Positions 52,967-63,300 are shown, counted from the stretch's first letter. The stretch: DNA of 64,000 nt from Bacteroidales bacterium UBA2287 (GCA_002345675.1 DDWL01000015.1:35794-99793); one strand, 5' to 3'. Program-made: numbers and translations. Notes: generated by a model from the letters alone, not told the origin.

Positions 52967-55248
52967 ACCTCGTCGAGTTCCGAAAGAATGTCGCTTAGGT
53001 CGCGAACAAGCATGTTAACATCACTCTCGAGCACTGCTATATTTTCGAGTGGAATTAGGCCAACCGAACCGGTAAGCACATCGATAGCAACCCTTAGCCG
53101 TAATAAAATTGCATTCGCCTTGTCGAGCTTGCTAACCTTCTCGCCACTTGGTTGCACCTCTTTATACTTAGCCTCAACCATCCCAATTTGGAACTCGAAA
53201 ATTGAATGGAAAACATTCGCTTGCCTAGCAACCGAATCGACCAGTGAGAAAACCTTCGATGCCTCTTTATGCCTACTCTCGTTAGTTTGTGGTGTCGATG
53301 TATAGTTATCCCTGCACATCTCGGGCTTTAGGTTGCAAATTAAGCTTAGCGTGGTTTCGGCTTGCCGCTGAGTTGACGTTAACTTGTGGTTAAGATTCTC
53401 AACTATGGGGCGCTCCTTGGTGCTCACATCAATTTTCAAAAAGTCCTGAAGGTTTTTAATGTCACGCTCGGCTTCGGAAAGCTTTGTGTTGAGATATATA
53501 AATGTTTCGGACATGCTGTTCTCGGGATAAAGCGATGAAAGATTTTTCCGAGAAAGCTCCAGTAACTTTATCTTTTCGAAAACAAAAGGCTGAAGGGCGT
53601 TGGCTATGCTATCGCGTTTATTTAGCGAAACTTGCCTATCGTACTCATCCATTTGCGAAGCAAATGCTTTTATTGTCTCCTGCGCTGCGGTTTTACAAAT
53701 TTCGCACGAGGTTTGCCTTACCATTTGGCGAAGCCTATCCGATGCGTTTCGATTAGTTGTATTTGCTGTAAGCATACTTAACTTTTGCATTTCGGGCTCA
53801 AACCGTTGCGCTAAAAGTTCCTTTTCGATACGTTCAATATGAATTTTGAGCAGCTGTCCTTCGAGCGATTGCTCGCCATGTTTAAACCTGAAAATATCGG
53901 AGAAACGGAGCAGTTCAACCTTAACCTCCATTTCGCGGGGAGTTGCTATTTGTGGATTGCTTTCGAGTTTTACCAGTGCGCCAACCATTTCCCTTAGGTT
54001 ATTTAGGTTCTGGTCGTCGCTTAAATACAAGGCTGCGTAGCCGAGAATCGACTCGTACTCCGTTTTAAAAACTGCGCTATAGGTGCTATTCCCTTTATAT
54101 TTAAAAAGAATTTCTTCGTGAGCCTTAAGCAGCTGTCGGTAGTACTGGGTTACTCGAAAAAGGCTTCCGGCAATGGCATCGGTATTTCCAGTACGGTAGT
54201 TAAGTTTGTAAACCTCGAGATGGTTTTTAAAGTTTGCAAAAATGGTTATAAAATTAATGAAGTCGCGCTCCTGCCTGTATGTTTCAGCATTTATAAGGCC
54301 TGCACGATAATCGTTTTCAATTTTTAGCTTGCGCGTTTCAATTGCAGCAAAGTTAACCTCGTCGCCCGTAACCTGGTCCATTTTATAAAGCGACTTATAG
54401 TTTGCTACCACTATTAATGGATACTTTGAATACTGAATTAGATTTGAAAGAACCTGTCGGTTAATTTCGGGATTTGCTGCAGTGTCGAGTAGCACTTGAA
54501 TTGGCCTGGTATTGAGTTGCACTTTTGAGCTATTGCCCGTTACCAGTGCGTAAATACGAATGGAATGCAGGCGCGTATCGAAGTTCTTTTGCTCAAAAAG
54601 CCTTATGGTTGAACTAAACCTATACTCCTTCTTTTTAGTGCTTGCCTCTATAAAGTTTCCGAACTCGCCAATTATGCCCAGCAACGCATTGGTTGGTGTT
54701 TGAATTCGCGAAATGCTTTTTAGCTGGGAAGCAACAAGCCCCAGCACCATGTCGCGGTCGTTATTAGTTATGGCCTTTACGCTAATTTCGGCATCAATAA
54801 AATCGCTTGCCGAGTATAAAGGTAAATTATCGATTATACGAATATGGTCAATGTTGTCGCTAACAAATGTTTGGTACTTAGCATCGTTATCCCTTGTAAT
54901 TTGAAAATTATACAGTGGGTAGGTAACATCATTATTACCAAAAAACTTCACGTTTTTAAGGCGAGCTGTAATAAACAGGTACTCCAAATGCTCTCGCGTA
55001 AGGGCGTTGCGCTTTCGTCGCGATAGCGATTGCTCGCGCTTAACAAAGTCGAGTTCGTTAATAAGTGCGCTGAACTTTTCGCCATTAAAAAGGTAAATAT
55101 CGGTCGACAGGTACTGCCACTCGCCCGAGAAGTTGTACGAAACAGTGTCGGAAAAAATGAGCGAGGGCTCAATACTCTTTTGCGAAAGGCTAATATTTGG
55201 CGAAAGAAATAACGCCCCAGTGAAGGCAAAAAGAAAAAATCGAAACAT
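52963..55248 (-). CDS. Secreted helical protein, function unknown
   Basis: 761 aa. Signal peptide FRFFLFAFTGALFLSPNISL. The first 240 residues contain beta segments (YNFSGEWQYLSTDIYLFNGEKF; IRIYALVTGNSSKVQL), with an internal WxYL-like start; the rest is mostly alpha-helical with heptad-like spacing, e.g. LSRKNLSSLYPENSMS and LNTKLSEAERDIKNLQDFLK, and includes QLEEN-rich stretches suggesting coiled coils. CEICKTAAQE is the only Cys pair. No enzyme motif and no family recognised. It shares its 3' end with the sugar transferase gene (4 bp overlap, convergent). Confidence 0.65.
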   Translation of the reverse strand: MFRFFLFAFTGALFLSPNISLSQKSIEPSLIFSDTVSYNFSGEWQYLSTDIYLFNGEKFSALINELDFVKREQSLSRRKRNALTREHLEYLFITARLKNVKFFGNNDVTYPLYNFQITRDNDAKYQTFVSDNIDHIRIIDNLPLYSASDFIDAEISVKAITNNDRDMVLGLVASQLKSISRIQTPTNALLGIIGEFGNFIEASTKKKEYRFSSTIRLFEQKNFDTRLHSIRIYALVTGNSSKVQLNTRPIQVLLDTAANPEINRQVLSNLIQYSKYPLIVVANYKSLYKMDQVTGDEVNFAAIETRKLKIENDYRAGLINAETYRQERDFINFITIFANFKNHLEVYKLNYRTGNTDAIAGSLFRVTQYYRQLLKAHEEILFKYKGNSTYSAVFKTEYESILGYAALYLSDDQNLNNLREMVGALVKLESNPQIATPREMEVKVELLRFSDIFRFKHGEQSLEGQLLKIHIERIEKELLAQRFEPEMQKLSMLTANTTNRNASDRLRQMVRQTSCEICKTAAQETIKAFASQMDEYDRQVSLNKRDSIANALQPFVFEKIKLLELSRKNLSSLYPENSMSETFIYLNTKLSEAERDIKNLQDFLKIDVSTKERPIVENLNHKLTSTQRQAETTLSLICNLKPEMCRDNYTSTPQTNESRHKEASKVFSLVDSVARQANVFHSIFEFQIGMVEAKYKEVQPSGEKVSKLDKANAILLRLRVAIDVLTGSVGLIPLENIAVLESDVNMLVRDLSDILSELDEV

Positions 55249-55402
55249 GGCAAGCTAAGTTGAGTTACTACTTTAGGCAAATTTGCAAAGCAATAGCGCT
55301 ATGCCAAAACAGTGCCAATTGCTCAGGCAAATATAGTTTATAAGCCAATTAAAACCTTGTTGAAGTTTGCCCTAAATTGCAATCTGAAAGAATTGCAAGG
55401 TA

Positions 55403-57913
55403 CTATTCCTCCAAAACGGGAAGCGCTAAACCTGAAAAACTAACAGTCCCCTGCTCGTCGAGAATTGGGCGAAAGTATATGTTTAGCGGTTTAATATTAT
55501 TATAAGTAACACTCGTATTTAGATTTACCGATTTAAAGTCGGCCGATTCGGTTATTTTGCTCAGCATGTCCTTCATGCGGTATACCTCACGAATGGGGAA
55601 AAGGTCCCAAAGGTGAATACCTTTAGCAAGCGTTTCGGGCGAAATACCAAAGAATTTGGTTCCAGCTTTATTTAAAAAGCTAACTCGACCTGTTGAAGTA
55701 ACTTCGAAAACAATTTGAGGTAATTTTTCGGTAAGCCCACGGTAAAGCACTTCGTTTCGCTTAAGCTGACTTGTAATTCGTTCGCGTTCAAATGCAAACG
55801 AAACAATATTCGAAATGGTTTTAAGAAGAGAAATTTCGTGCTTTTCCCAAACCCTCGGGTAGCTGCATTCGTCGAAACCTATAAAGCCAAAAATTTCTCC
55901 GCTAACTTGTATTGGAAAAATAATAAACGATTCAATTCCCTGCGAAATCATAATCTCGGCTAAGTCGGGTGAAAGTTCGTTTGCTAAGTCGTTCGATGTA
56001 AAGTACTCGTTTTTACCAGTCCAGCTCATTACCATATCCAAAGGAACTTCTTGCAAATTATTTTGTTGAGGAGTAATTCCCTTGTTGCACCACTCAAATG
56101 TATTGCAAGTAATCCCCTTTTCTGGAAAGTTTTCGAAAATGTAAACCCTGCTCGAATTTGTAAATTGCCCCAGCAATTCCAGTACTTTGGTGCTTTTATT
56201 TGCAATTGGGCTATTGGTATTGAAAATATATGAAATTTCGGAGAGCAGTTCGTGCTGGCGAATATTCTTTTTAAGCAGCTCTTCGCTTTGCATTAGGTCG
56301 AGCTCAACCTGCTTTTGATGGGATATATCGGAAATGGTTCCGGTAATCCGTAGCGCTTTACCATAGTTATCGCGAAGAATTCGGTTTTTCGAAAGAATCC
56401 AGGCGTAACTCATATCCTTTTTTCGTGCCCGAACCTCAAGAACAGTGGACGTTCCACTAATTAAAAATGAACGTAACTCTTGTTCAAAATCGGGCAAATC
56501 TTCGGGGTGAATAAGCTCCCTAAGTAACGCATTCGAAGGCTCCACCTCCCAAGGTAAATAGCCTAAAGCATTAAAGGCCATTGGCGAAAAGTAGTTTTCG
56601 CCCGTAACTAAATCGATATCCCAAACACCAATTTTCCCTGCGGCCATAGCAAGTTTTAAACGCTCCTCGTTTTTTTCGAGTTTGTGAAGTGCCCCAGCAG
56701 TTGTCGAAATATCCTTTATAAGCAGAACTATTTGGTACCCTCTTTGGGTTTTTATTGCTATTGTTTTCTTTTCAATTGTTTTACGGTCGCCGTTTGGCAG
56801 TTTAATATTTACTTCAACGGTTTTTTCGTCGTTTAATGCGCCCCCCGACAGCACCGCAGGGTTAAATATTTCCTTAAACCCAAATAGCGAGTCCTGAAAT
56901 GCATCGTTCGAATCGACCACCAAACTTGGCAAATCGCCAACAAATCGACCTACTGCTTGTATCTTTCGAATTCCTGTAATTTGCTCAATTATAGGGTTCC
57001 ATTCGTTAATAATTCCGTTTTGATTAAGTATTACAAAGCCATCGCGGCTACCGTTAATAATTCCGCCTAAAATTTGAACACATTCGTCGGTTTGGGCTTC
57101 CTTTCTTTTACGCTCATCAATATCCATTTGCACCCCTACAACCTTTATGGGTGCTCCGTTTTTATCCCATTCGGTCACCGTAATGCTGCTCTGAAACCAT
57201 CGCAAACTGGCATTACTGGCCTTTGCCCTATACTCCCAAATAACCGGGAACTTATCGGTTTGCGGGAGTTTTGCCATTATGTCGTTAAACTGAATTGCCG
57301 AATCGTGGTGAAGAACCGAAAACCACGACTTTACAGTTGAATCGTAACTATTTGGATTATAGCCTAACATTTCGAAAAACTCTGGACCAATATATGATTC
57401 TTGACTGTAGGGCTCGTAGTACCACAATGCTTGTCCAGTGGCTTTAAAGGAGTGGCGAATAAGCTTTGTTAAATCATCGTTAAGTTCCTTGGAATTGCTT
57501 TCTTTCTGCAAGTCGTTAAGTGAAAGTAGCAACGAAGGTTTTCCTTTCCAGTAGAAACGAGTAATAACAGGCAGAAACCATTTTTCGTTTCCCTTGCCAA
57601 ATACTTTTACTTGCAGGCTATCCTGTTTCTTTTTAAAACCAGCTGTTTTCGAAAAATAGTTTTTAAGCGATTGCGCAGGCTGTGTTGCAAAAACTGTGTC
57701 TATGTCAATTCCGCTTAAATCCTTTTGACAATAACCAGTTGAGCGAAGAGCGCATTGATTGGCATAAACTATTGTTCCATTTGTAATTACAAATAGCCTT
57801 TTCGAACTGGCGTCAATTAAGTTTTTGGATATACTGTCGATAAGTCGCGTGTTATCCTTTAAAATTTGGCTTAACTTTAGCGTTTTATCTACAACTCTTT
57901 TTTCAGAAAACAT
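55403..57913 (-). CDS. Multi-PAS/GAF sensory protein without an output domain
   Basis: 836 aa from ATG 57913; a TTG start at 57928 adds five residues. Domains seen: PAS 1 near 30-140 (RLFVITNGTIVYANQCALRST), PAS 2 near 150-275 (EMLGYNPNSYDSTVKSWF, then the PAC end VVGVQMDIDERKRKE), PAS 3 near 280-405 (GFVILNQNGIINEWNP), PAS 4 near 425-550 (AMAAGKIGVWDIDLVTGENY and ISHQKQVELDL), a GAF domain near 560-720 (SRVYIFENFPEKGITCN; IFGFIGFDECSY), and PAS 5 at the end. There is no HisKA, HATPase, GGDEF or HTH. It may be an adaptor or a protein whose effector is encoded elsewhere. No adjacent kinase. Confidence 0.82.
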   Translation of the reverse strand: MFSEKRVVDKTLKLSQILKDNTRLIDSISKNLIDASSKRLFVITNGTIVYANQCALRSTGYCQKDLSGIDIDTVFATQPAQSLKNYFSKTAGFKKKQDSLQVKVFGKGNEKWFLPVITRFYWKGKPSLLLSLNDLQKESNSKELNDDLTKLIRHSFKATGQALWYYEPYSQESYIGPEFFEMLGYNPNSYDSTVKSWFSVLHHDSAIQFNDIMAKLPQTDKFPVIWEYRAKASNASLRWFQSSITVTEWDKNGAPIKVVGVQMDIDERKRKEAQTDECVQILGGIINGSRDGFVILNQNGIINEWNPIIEQITGIRKIQAVGRFVGDLPSLVVDSNDAFQDSLFGFKEIFNPAVLSGGALNDEKTVEVNIKLPNGDRKTIEKKTIAIKTQRGYQIVLLIKDISTTAGALHKLEKNEERLKLAMAAGKIGVWDIDLVTGENYFSPMAFNALGYLPWEVEPSNALLRELIHPEDLPDFEQELRSFLISGTSTVLEVRARKKDMSYAWILSKNRILRDNYGKALRITGTISDISHQKQVELDLMQSEELLKKNIRQHELLSEISYIFNTNSPIANKSTKVLELLGQFTNSSRVYIFENFPEKGITCNTFEWCNKGITPQQNNLQEVPLDMVMSWTGKNEYFTSNDLANELSPDLAEIMISQGIESFIIFPIQVSGEIFGFIGFDECSYPRVWEKHEISLLKTISNIVSFAFERERITSQLKRNEVLYRGLTEKLPQIVFEVTSTGRVSFLNKAGTKFFGISPETLAKGIHLWDLFPIREVYRMKDMLSKITESADFKSVNLNTSVTYNNIKPLNIYFRPILDEQGTVSFSGLALPVLEE

Positions 57914-58180
57914 AAGGGAAAAGGGCAATCATTAATTTATGCCAAGATATGGCTTTTTTTAATAAATTTTACGATAAATTAACACTGTTTTTACGATTTG
58001 AAGCTATTTTGTAATGCGTTTATACGGACAGTTCGTTCTGTTTTTTGCACACACTTAATTGTATTTCTTTAACTTAAATAGATTTACTGCCCATTGATTC
58101 TTTTTAAATTTGGTTTTTTTCAAAAGAAAATATTGTTACTTTTTTTACAAAGTTGAGTACATTTACCGTCGGTTTTGAAA
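57914..58180. other. AT-rich region between divergent PAS and XRE genes
   Basis: About 270 nt with several T-rich blocks and no supported ORF or palindrome. It should hold the minus-strand promoter of the PAS/GAF gene; none was identified. The XRE -7 box at its right edge is listed separately. Confidence 0.4.
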
Positions 58181-58188
58181 TAAATTTG
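58181..58188 (+). promoter_or_regulatory. -7 box directly before the XRE gene
   Basis: TAAATTTG ends 4 nt before the ATG at 58193. Normal spacing puts the transcription start at or within the start codon, implying a leaderless message. The closest TTG upstream (58153-58155) gives a 25-nt spacer, so the -33 box is poor. Confidence 0.4.
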
Positions 58189-58192
58189 ATAC

Positions 58193-58573
58193 ATGAAGGA
58201 GCACGAAAGATTAAAGCATTTACGAAAAACGTTAGGTTTTACTCAGGTGGAGCTGAGTCAGGCGCTCGAAATAAAACAAGGCTCCTATTCCGATGTTGAA
58301 AGAGGTAAAGCGGGAATAAGCGCCATGCTTATGAAGGTTCTTTTGCGAAAGTTTAATGTTAACCCTTTGTGGCTTTGCGAAGGTGCTGGCAGCATGTTTG
58401 TTGAAGAGAAGGAAAACGCAAGCCAAGTTCGTGAAAGCGTAAGTGAATACGAAACAAACAGCAAGGCAAAAACATCAGTATCCACAGGAGATATTGACAA
58501 ATACATTGACCAAGCAGAAAAACAGCAGAAGCATTTAGAGAATTTAAATAGCCTTATCGACTTTTTAAAATAG
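58193..58573 (+). CDS. XRE family transcriptional regulator
   Basis: 126 aa. Residues 5-65 are a Cro/CI-type HTH: RLKHLRKTLGFTQVELSQAL, EIKQGSYSDVERGKAGISAM and LKVLLRKFNVNPLWLCEGAG-like ending, in which the QVELSQAL-QGSYSDVE pair forms the HTH. The C-terminal half is a Lys/Gln/Glu-rich coil (IDQAEKQQKHLENLNSLID) likely for dimerisation. Targets unknown. It is divergent from the PAS/GAF gene and its last 20 bp overlap ispD on the other strand. Confidence 0.88.
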   Translation: MKEHERLKHLRKTLGFTQVELSQALEIKQGSYSDVERGKAGISAMLMKVLLRKFNVNPLWLCEGAGSMFVEEKENASQVRESVSEYETNSKAKTSVSTGDIDKYIDQAEKQQKHLENLNSLIDFLK

Positions 58574-59228
58574 CATTTGCAACCAAAAGGTCGTGGGGTG
58601 TAGTAATTTTAATGTTTTCATAGTTACCTTCCACAAGAGTTACAGCAACACCACCTTTTTCGGCAACCGAAGCATCGTCGGTGAACAAATCGCTCCATTC
58701 GGTTTGGTAACATTCCTTAATGATTTTTAGGGTGAAAACCTGTGGCGTTTGTACAAGCCAAAAAGTATCCCGGTCGAGGCTTTGGCTTAATTGCAATGTT
58801 CCCAGCCGAACACTTTCGCTTGGTTTTACAACTGGAATTGCACTTCCTTTTTCGGCGGCAGTTTGCAAGCAGCGCTCTAAAGTTTGGAATGAAACAAAAG
58901 GCCTAACCCCATCGTGAATAGCAACTAAACCCTCGCCAGCTATTGCAGCTAACCCATTTTTAACCGAATGAAACCGTGTTTCGCCGCCAGCAATAAGAGT
59001 GTATTTAGTGCTAAACGAATGGAAACTACAGAGTTTGCTCCATGCGTCGAACTGGTTTTTAGGCAAAACCAATACAATTTCGGGTTGGGGCAAAAAACTG
59101 CTGAACAGCTTTAGCGTGTGCATTAATATGGGGATTCCGTTTAGCTCGATAAATTGCTTCGGAAGTTCACTTCCCATACGGGTTCCCGAACCACCTGCCA
59201 CAATTACAGCAAACCATTTTTTCTCCAT
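58554..59228 (-). CDS. ispD: 2-C-methyl-D-erythritol 4-phosphate cytidylyltransferase
   Basis: 224 aa. Transfers CMP to MEP in the non-mevalonate isoprenoid pathway. The N-terminal AVIVAGGSGTRMGSELPKQF is the CTP-binding loop with the catalytic Arg and Lys; VAIHDGVRPFVS is the family's conserved HDxxRP; RDTFWLVQTPQVF and LFTDDASVAEKGG mark the MEP site. Last gene of the ileS-dksA-like-lspA-ispD run, 8 nt after lspA. Its 3' end overlaps the XRE gene convergently. Confidence 0.94.
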   Translation of the reverse strand: MEKKWFAVIVAGGSGTRMGSELPKQFIELNGIPILMHTLKLFSSFLPQPEIVLVLPKNQFDAWSKLCSFHSFSTKYTLIAGGETRFHSVKNGLAAIAGEGLVAIHDGVRPFVSFQTLERCLQTAAEKGSAIPVVKPSESVRLGTLQLSQSLDRDTFWLVQTPQVFTLKIIKECYQTEWSDLFTDDASVAEKGGVAVTLVEGNYENIKITTPHDLLVANAILKSR

Positions 59229-59236
59229 ACAAATTG

Positions 59237-59848
59237 CTATGCGTTTTTATCGAAAAGCGTTTTGCGTTGAAAGATTAAAAGGTACAAAACCCCAGTGGTA
59301 ATTGCCGAGTCGGCAATGTTAAAAACAGGGCGAAAGAAAATAAAATGGCTCCCGCCAAAAAATGGAACCCACGAAGGCCAAGTAGTGTTAATTATCGGAA
59401 AGTAGAACATGTCGACCACTCGACCATGAAGGAAAGAAGCGTAACCACCACCTTCGGGTAAAAACTTAGCGGGTTCAATGTACGACTCGTTAAAAAGCAT
59501 CCCATAAAATGCGCTATCGAGCAAGTTCCCTATTGCTCCAGCAAAAATAAGAGAAATGCCAAGGACTAACCCTGCTGGCATTTTTTTACGAATTAGCCAA
59601 GCTAAATAGAACCCAATAAGAACGATTGCAACAATACGAAAAAGGCTAAGTGCAAGTTTACCATATTCGCCCCAAAGTTCCATGCCAAAGGCCATTCCAT
59701 TATTCTCGGTAAAATGAATTATAAACCAGTTTCCAAAAACACGAAACTCTTGACCAAGGGTCATGTGGGTTTTAATCCAAAGTTTTAATACCTGATCGGA
59801 AATTAGCACTAAAGCTATAAGTAAAAAGGTTTTATTGCGTGTTGACAT
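59237..59848 (-). CDS. lspA: Lipoprotein signal peptidase (signal peptidase II)
   Basis: 203 aa with four membrane helices. Cuts prolipoproteins before the lipid-modified Cys. Catalytic aspartates are in IGNLLDSAFYGM and VFNIADSAITTG; the N-terminal SDQVLKLWIKTHMTLGQEF and NNGMAFGM loop are also as expected. Slightly longer than the E. coli form because of an inserted loop around residue 110-150, common in Bacteroidota. Between the dksA-like gene (89 nt) and ispD (8 nt). Confidence 0.94.
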   Translation of the reverse strand: MSTRNKTFLLIALVLISDQVLKLWIKTHMTLGQEFRVFGNWFIIHFTENNGMAFGMELWGEYGKLALSLFRIVAIVLIGFYLAWLIRKKMPAGLVLGISLIFAGAIGNLLDSAFYGMLFNESYIEPAKFLPEGGGYASFLHGRVVDMFYFPIINTTWPSWVPFFGGSHFIFFRPVFNIADSAITTGVLYLLIFQRKTLFDKNA

Positions 59849-59876
59849 TGTTGCTGCTGATTTTTGTTTTTAAAAT

Positions 59877-59914
59877 TTACACCCCATTGACGAGAAAATC
59901 GCAATGGGGTGTAA
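59877..59914 (-). terminator. Strong hairpin between the dksA-like gene and lspA
   Basis: Perfect 13-bp stem TTACACCCCATTG / CAATGGGGTGTAA (59877-59889 / 59902-59914), extendable by CGA/TCG. Reading the minus strand, it is followed by AATTTTAAAA rather than a pure T run. It may terminate, attenuate or process the ileS message before lspA. Confidence 0.6.
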
Positions 59915-59937
59915 TACAAATTTGAACTTATAAAGTA

Positions 59938-60315
59938 CTATTTCTGATTATTCTTCGCTTCAATGCTCAAAGTGGCGTGTGGAACTGCTCTAAGCCTCTC
60001 TTTGGCAATTAGTTTCCCTGTTTCACGACAAACACCGTACGATTTATTTTCGACCCTAACAAGTGCAGCTTCCAAGTGTTGAATAAACTTTTGTTGCCTT
60101 TGGGCAAGTCGTCCAGCTTCTTCCTTAGATAGGGTGGCTGCACCCTCTTCCAGTACTTTAAATGTGGGAGAGGTGTCCTGAGTATCGTTGCTTTCGTTCA
60201 TTGTAATGGCACTTTTAAGAATTTCGAAATCCTTACGCGCCTTTTCGAGTTTCTGCAGAATTAACTCTCTGAATTCTACCAACTCATCATCGGAATACCT
60301 AGTCTTCTCGGACAT
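59938..60315 (-). CDS. TraR/DksA-family protein lacking the zinc cysteines
   Basis: 125 aa. The helical N-terminus (ELVEFRELILQKLEKARKDF) is a coiled-coil arm, followed by RLAQRQQKFIQHLEAALVRVE and the family's YGVCRETGKLIAKERLRAVP, equivalent to the TraR/DksA C4 finger. Only one Cys remains (in YGVCRE); the other three ligand positions are not cysteine, so no classic C4 zinc finger forms. Such Cys-poor versions occur in several phyla and may still bind the RNA polymerase secondary channel. It lies 48 nt after ileS and is probably transcribed with it. Confidence 0.85.
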   Translation of the reverse strand: MSEKTRYSDDELVEFRELILQKLEKARKDFEILKSAITMNESNDTQDTSPTFKVLEEGAATLSKEEAGRLAQRQQKFIQHLEAALVRVENKSYGVCRETGKLIAKERLRAVPHATLSIEAKNNQK

Positions 60316-60363
60316 ATCGCAAAATTTTCCTAAATGTAGTTAATCTATCAAAATAAACCAAAT

Positions 60364-63300
60364 CTAAGCAGTAATCTTTTCTACTTTGATTGTAGTTACT
60401 AAATCGGTATCAAGCTCAATGTTTGAGGCAGAACCACAGGTTAACGAATCGACAAGACAGATTTCGCGAGCCAAGGTTTGGCTGGCTATATACTCCCTAT
60501 GCGTTTCGATGGCCTGGGTGAGTAACTTGTGCTTAAGAATGCTAATTTTTATCTTATCGGTTACGTCGAAACCGGCATCCTTACGCAAGTTTTGTATACG
60601 ATTTACAAGTTCGCGTGCAATACCTTCGAGCTTAAGCTCTTCGGTAAGCGTAATATCGAGCGCAACTGTAAACTTTCCTTCGTTGGCTACAAGCCATCCG
60701 GGAATATCCTCGGACAAAATTTCAACATCGTCGGTGGTTATCGACTCCTCTTTTCCGTTTATGCCAACCAAAAGGCTTCCTGCTCGCTCTAATTCGCTAA
60801 TTTGCTGCTGCGAAAGCGAACCAATGGCTGCCGAAACTTCCTTCATCGACTTGCCAAAGCGAGGACCAAGGGTTTTAAAGTTTGGTTTAATTTTCTTCAC
60901 TAAAATGCCCGCCGAATCGTCGAGGTACTGAAGTTCCTTAACGTTAAGTTCAGAAAGAATAATGTTTTCGACAAGTTGAAGCTGGCGGCGGAACGATTCG
61001 TCGAGAATGGGAACCATTATTTTATATAACGGCTGCCTTACCTTTATGTTCACCTTACGGCGAAGGCCAAGAACCATGGATGTTAACTTTTGAGCTATGT
61101 CCATTCTTTCCTCAAGGTCCTTGTCGATAAGTTCGGTTTTAGCAATGGGGAACATTGTTAGGTGAACGCTCTCCTCCTTGAAGCGACCAGTTGCTGCATT
61201 TAGGTCGGAAAAAAGCCTGTCGGCATAAAATGGCGCAATGGGAGCCGCCAACATCGACACGGTTTCCAAGCAGGAGTATAGTGTTTGGTATGCGGCAATT
61301 TTATCGGTATTGTAGCTTCCTCCCCAAAAACGTTTACGGTTTAAGCGAACATACCAGTTGCTCAGGTTTTCGGTTACAAAATCCTGAATTGCTCGGCCTG
61401 CTCTGGTTGGTTCGTAGCTATTGTATGCGTCGGTAACCTCAACAATAAGGGTGTTAAGGAGCGAAATTATCCATCGGTCAATTTCCGAACGGTTTTCAAC
61501 CGGAACCTCGTCTTCGCTATAAGTAAACCCATCGACATTTGCGTAAAGAGAAAAGAACGAGTAGGTATTATAAATAGTTCCAAAGAACTTGCGCTTTACC
61601 TCGTCAACGCCATCCATGTCGAATTTAAGGTTGTCCCAGGGCTGAGCGTTGGTTATCATATACCAGCGAAGCGGATCGGAACCGTGATTTTCGATACTTT
61701 CGAAAGGATCGACAGCATTTCCAAGGCGCTTGCTCATTTTATTGCCATTCTTGTCGAGAACAAGACCGTTTGAGATAATATTTTTAAAGGCTACCGAGTC
61801 GAATAGTAGCGTTGAAAGTGCATGAAGCGTGTAGAACCATCCGCGGGTTTGGTCGACCCCTTCGGCAATAAAATCGGCTGGAAATTCTTCGCCAAAGTTC
61901 GCTTTATTTTCGAATGGGTAGTGAATTTGTGCGTAAGGCATTGCACCCGAGTCGAACCATACGTCGATAAGGTCGGGCTCGCGGAACATCTTTTTTCCCG
62001 ATGGGGAAACTAAAAATACGTTGTCGACATATGGTCGATGCAAATCGAAATGGCCGTAATTTTCGGAGGTGAAATTATTGGGTTCGAACTTTTCGAGCGG
62101 ATTAACATCCATAACGCCAGCCTTAACAGCCTTTTCGCATTCGGACTTTAACTGTTCGAGCGAGCCAATGCAAATCATTTCGCTGCGGTCGTCGGTAACC
62201 CAAATGGGTAGTGGAGTTCCCCAGTAGCGCGAGCGCGAAAGGTTCCAGTCCATAAGGTTTTCGAGCCACTTACCAAACCTTCCAGTTCCTGTGCTTGCAG
62301 GTTTCCAGTTAATGGTGTTGTTCAGCTCCATCATGCGCTCTTTAAGCGCAGTTACGCGAATAAACCAGCTGTCGAGCGGATAGTAAAGTACAGGCTTATC
62401 GGTTCGCCAGCAGTGTGGGTAGCTGTGGGTATGCTTTTCGATACGGAAAGCCCTGTTGGCTTTTTTAAGCCAAACGCAAAGGTCGACGTCGAGGGTAGCC
62501 GTTTCGGGTGTTGCTTTTAAATCGTATTCGTTTTTAACGTAGCGTCCAGCAAATTCGGAGTATAGTTCAACGTTAATGTGGTTTTTAACAAAATCGTCGG
62601 CAATGTCTTCAATTTTATAGAACTTGCCAGTACGGTCGACCATTGGCTCGGGACTACCCATTTTGTCGCGAAGAATAAGCGGTGCAATGCCAGCTACTTT
62701 TGCCACACGGTCGTCGTCGGCACCAAAGGTTGGGGCAATATGAACAATACCAGTACCGTCCTCGGTGGTAACGTAGTCGCCCGCAATTACCTTAAAGGCT
62801 TCGCCTTCGGGCTTAACCCAGGGGAAAAGTTGCTCGTAGCTTGCACCAACCAATTTAGCACCAGTATATTCGCCAATAACACGGAAGGGCAACTTTTTGT
62901 CGCCAACCTTAAAATCTTCGAAAGGAAGCTCAGCGTTTTCGGGATTAAAGAATGCATTCTGCAAATCCTTTGCAAGAATAAGCGTTACCTCTTCGCCGCT
63001 GTATGGGTTTAGGGTGTTAACTTTTACGTACGTAATTTTTGGACCAACGGCTAATGCTGTATTCGATGGAAGGGTCCAAGGAGTGGTTGTCCATGCAAGA
63101 ATGAAAAGTTCGCCTTTCACATTTTCGAACAGAAACTCCGACTTGGAGTCGCGAATAACCTTAAACTGCGCAACTACGGTTGTGTCCTTTACATCGCGGT
63201 AGCAGCCAGGCTGATTAAGCTCGTGCGTGCTTAAGCCCGTGCCTGCAGCAGGCGAAAAGGGTTGAATAGTTTTGCCCTTGTATAGTAAACCCTTATTGAA

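Noticed and set aside
60386..60931. 181-residue plus-strand frame antisense to ileS
   Set aside because: Ser-rich mirror of ileS codons without any motif.
62578..63012. 144-residue plus-strand frame antisense to ileS
   Set aside because: It covers the editing domain of ileS on the opposite strand and has no independent support.
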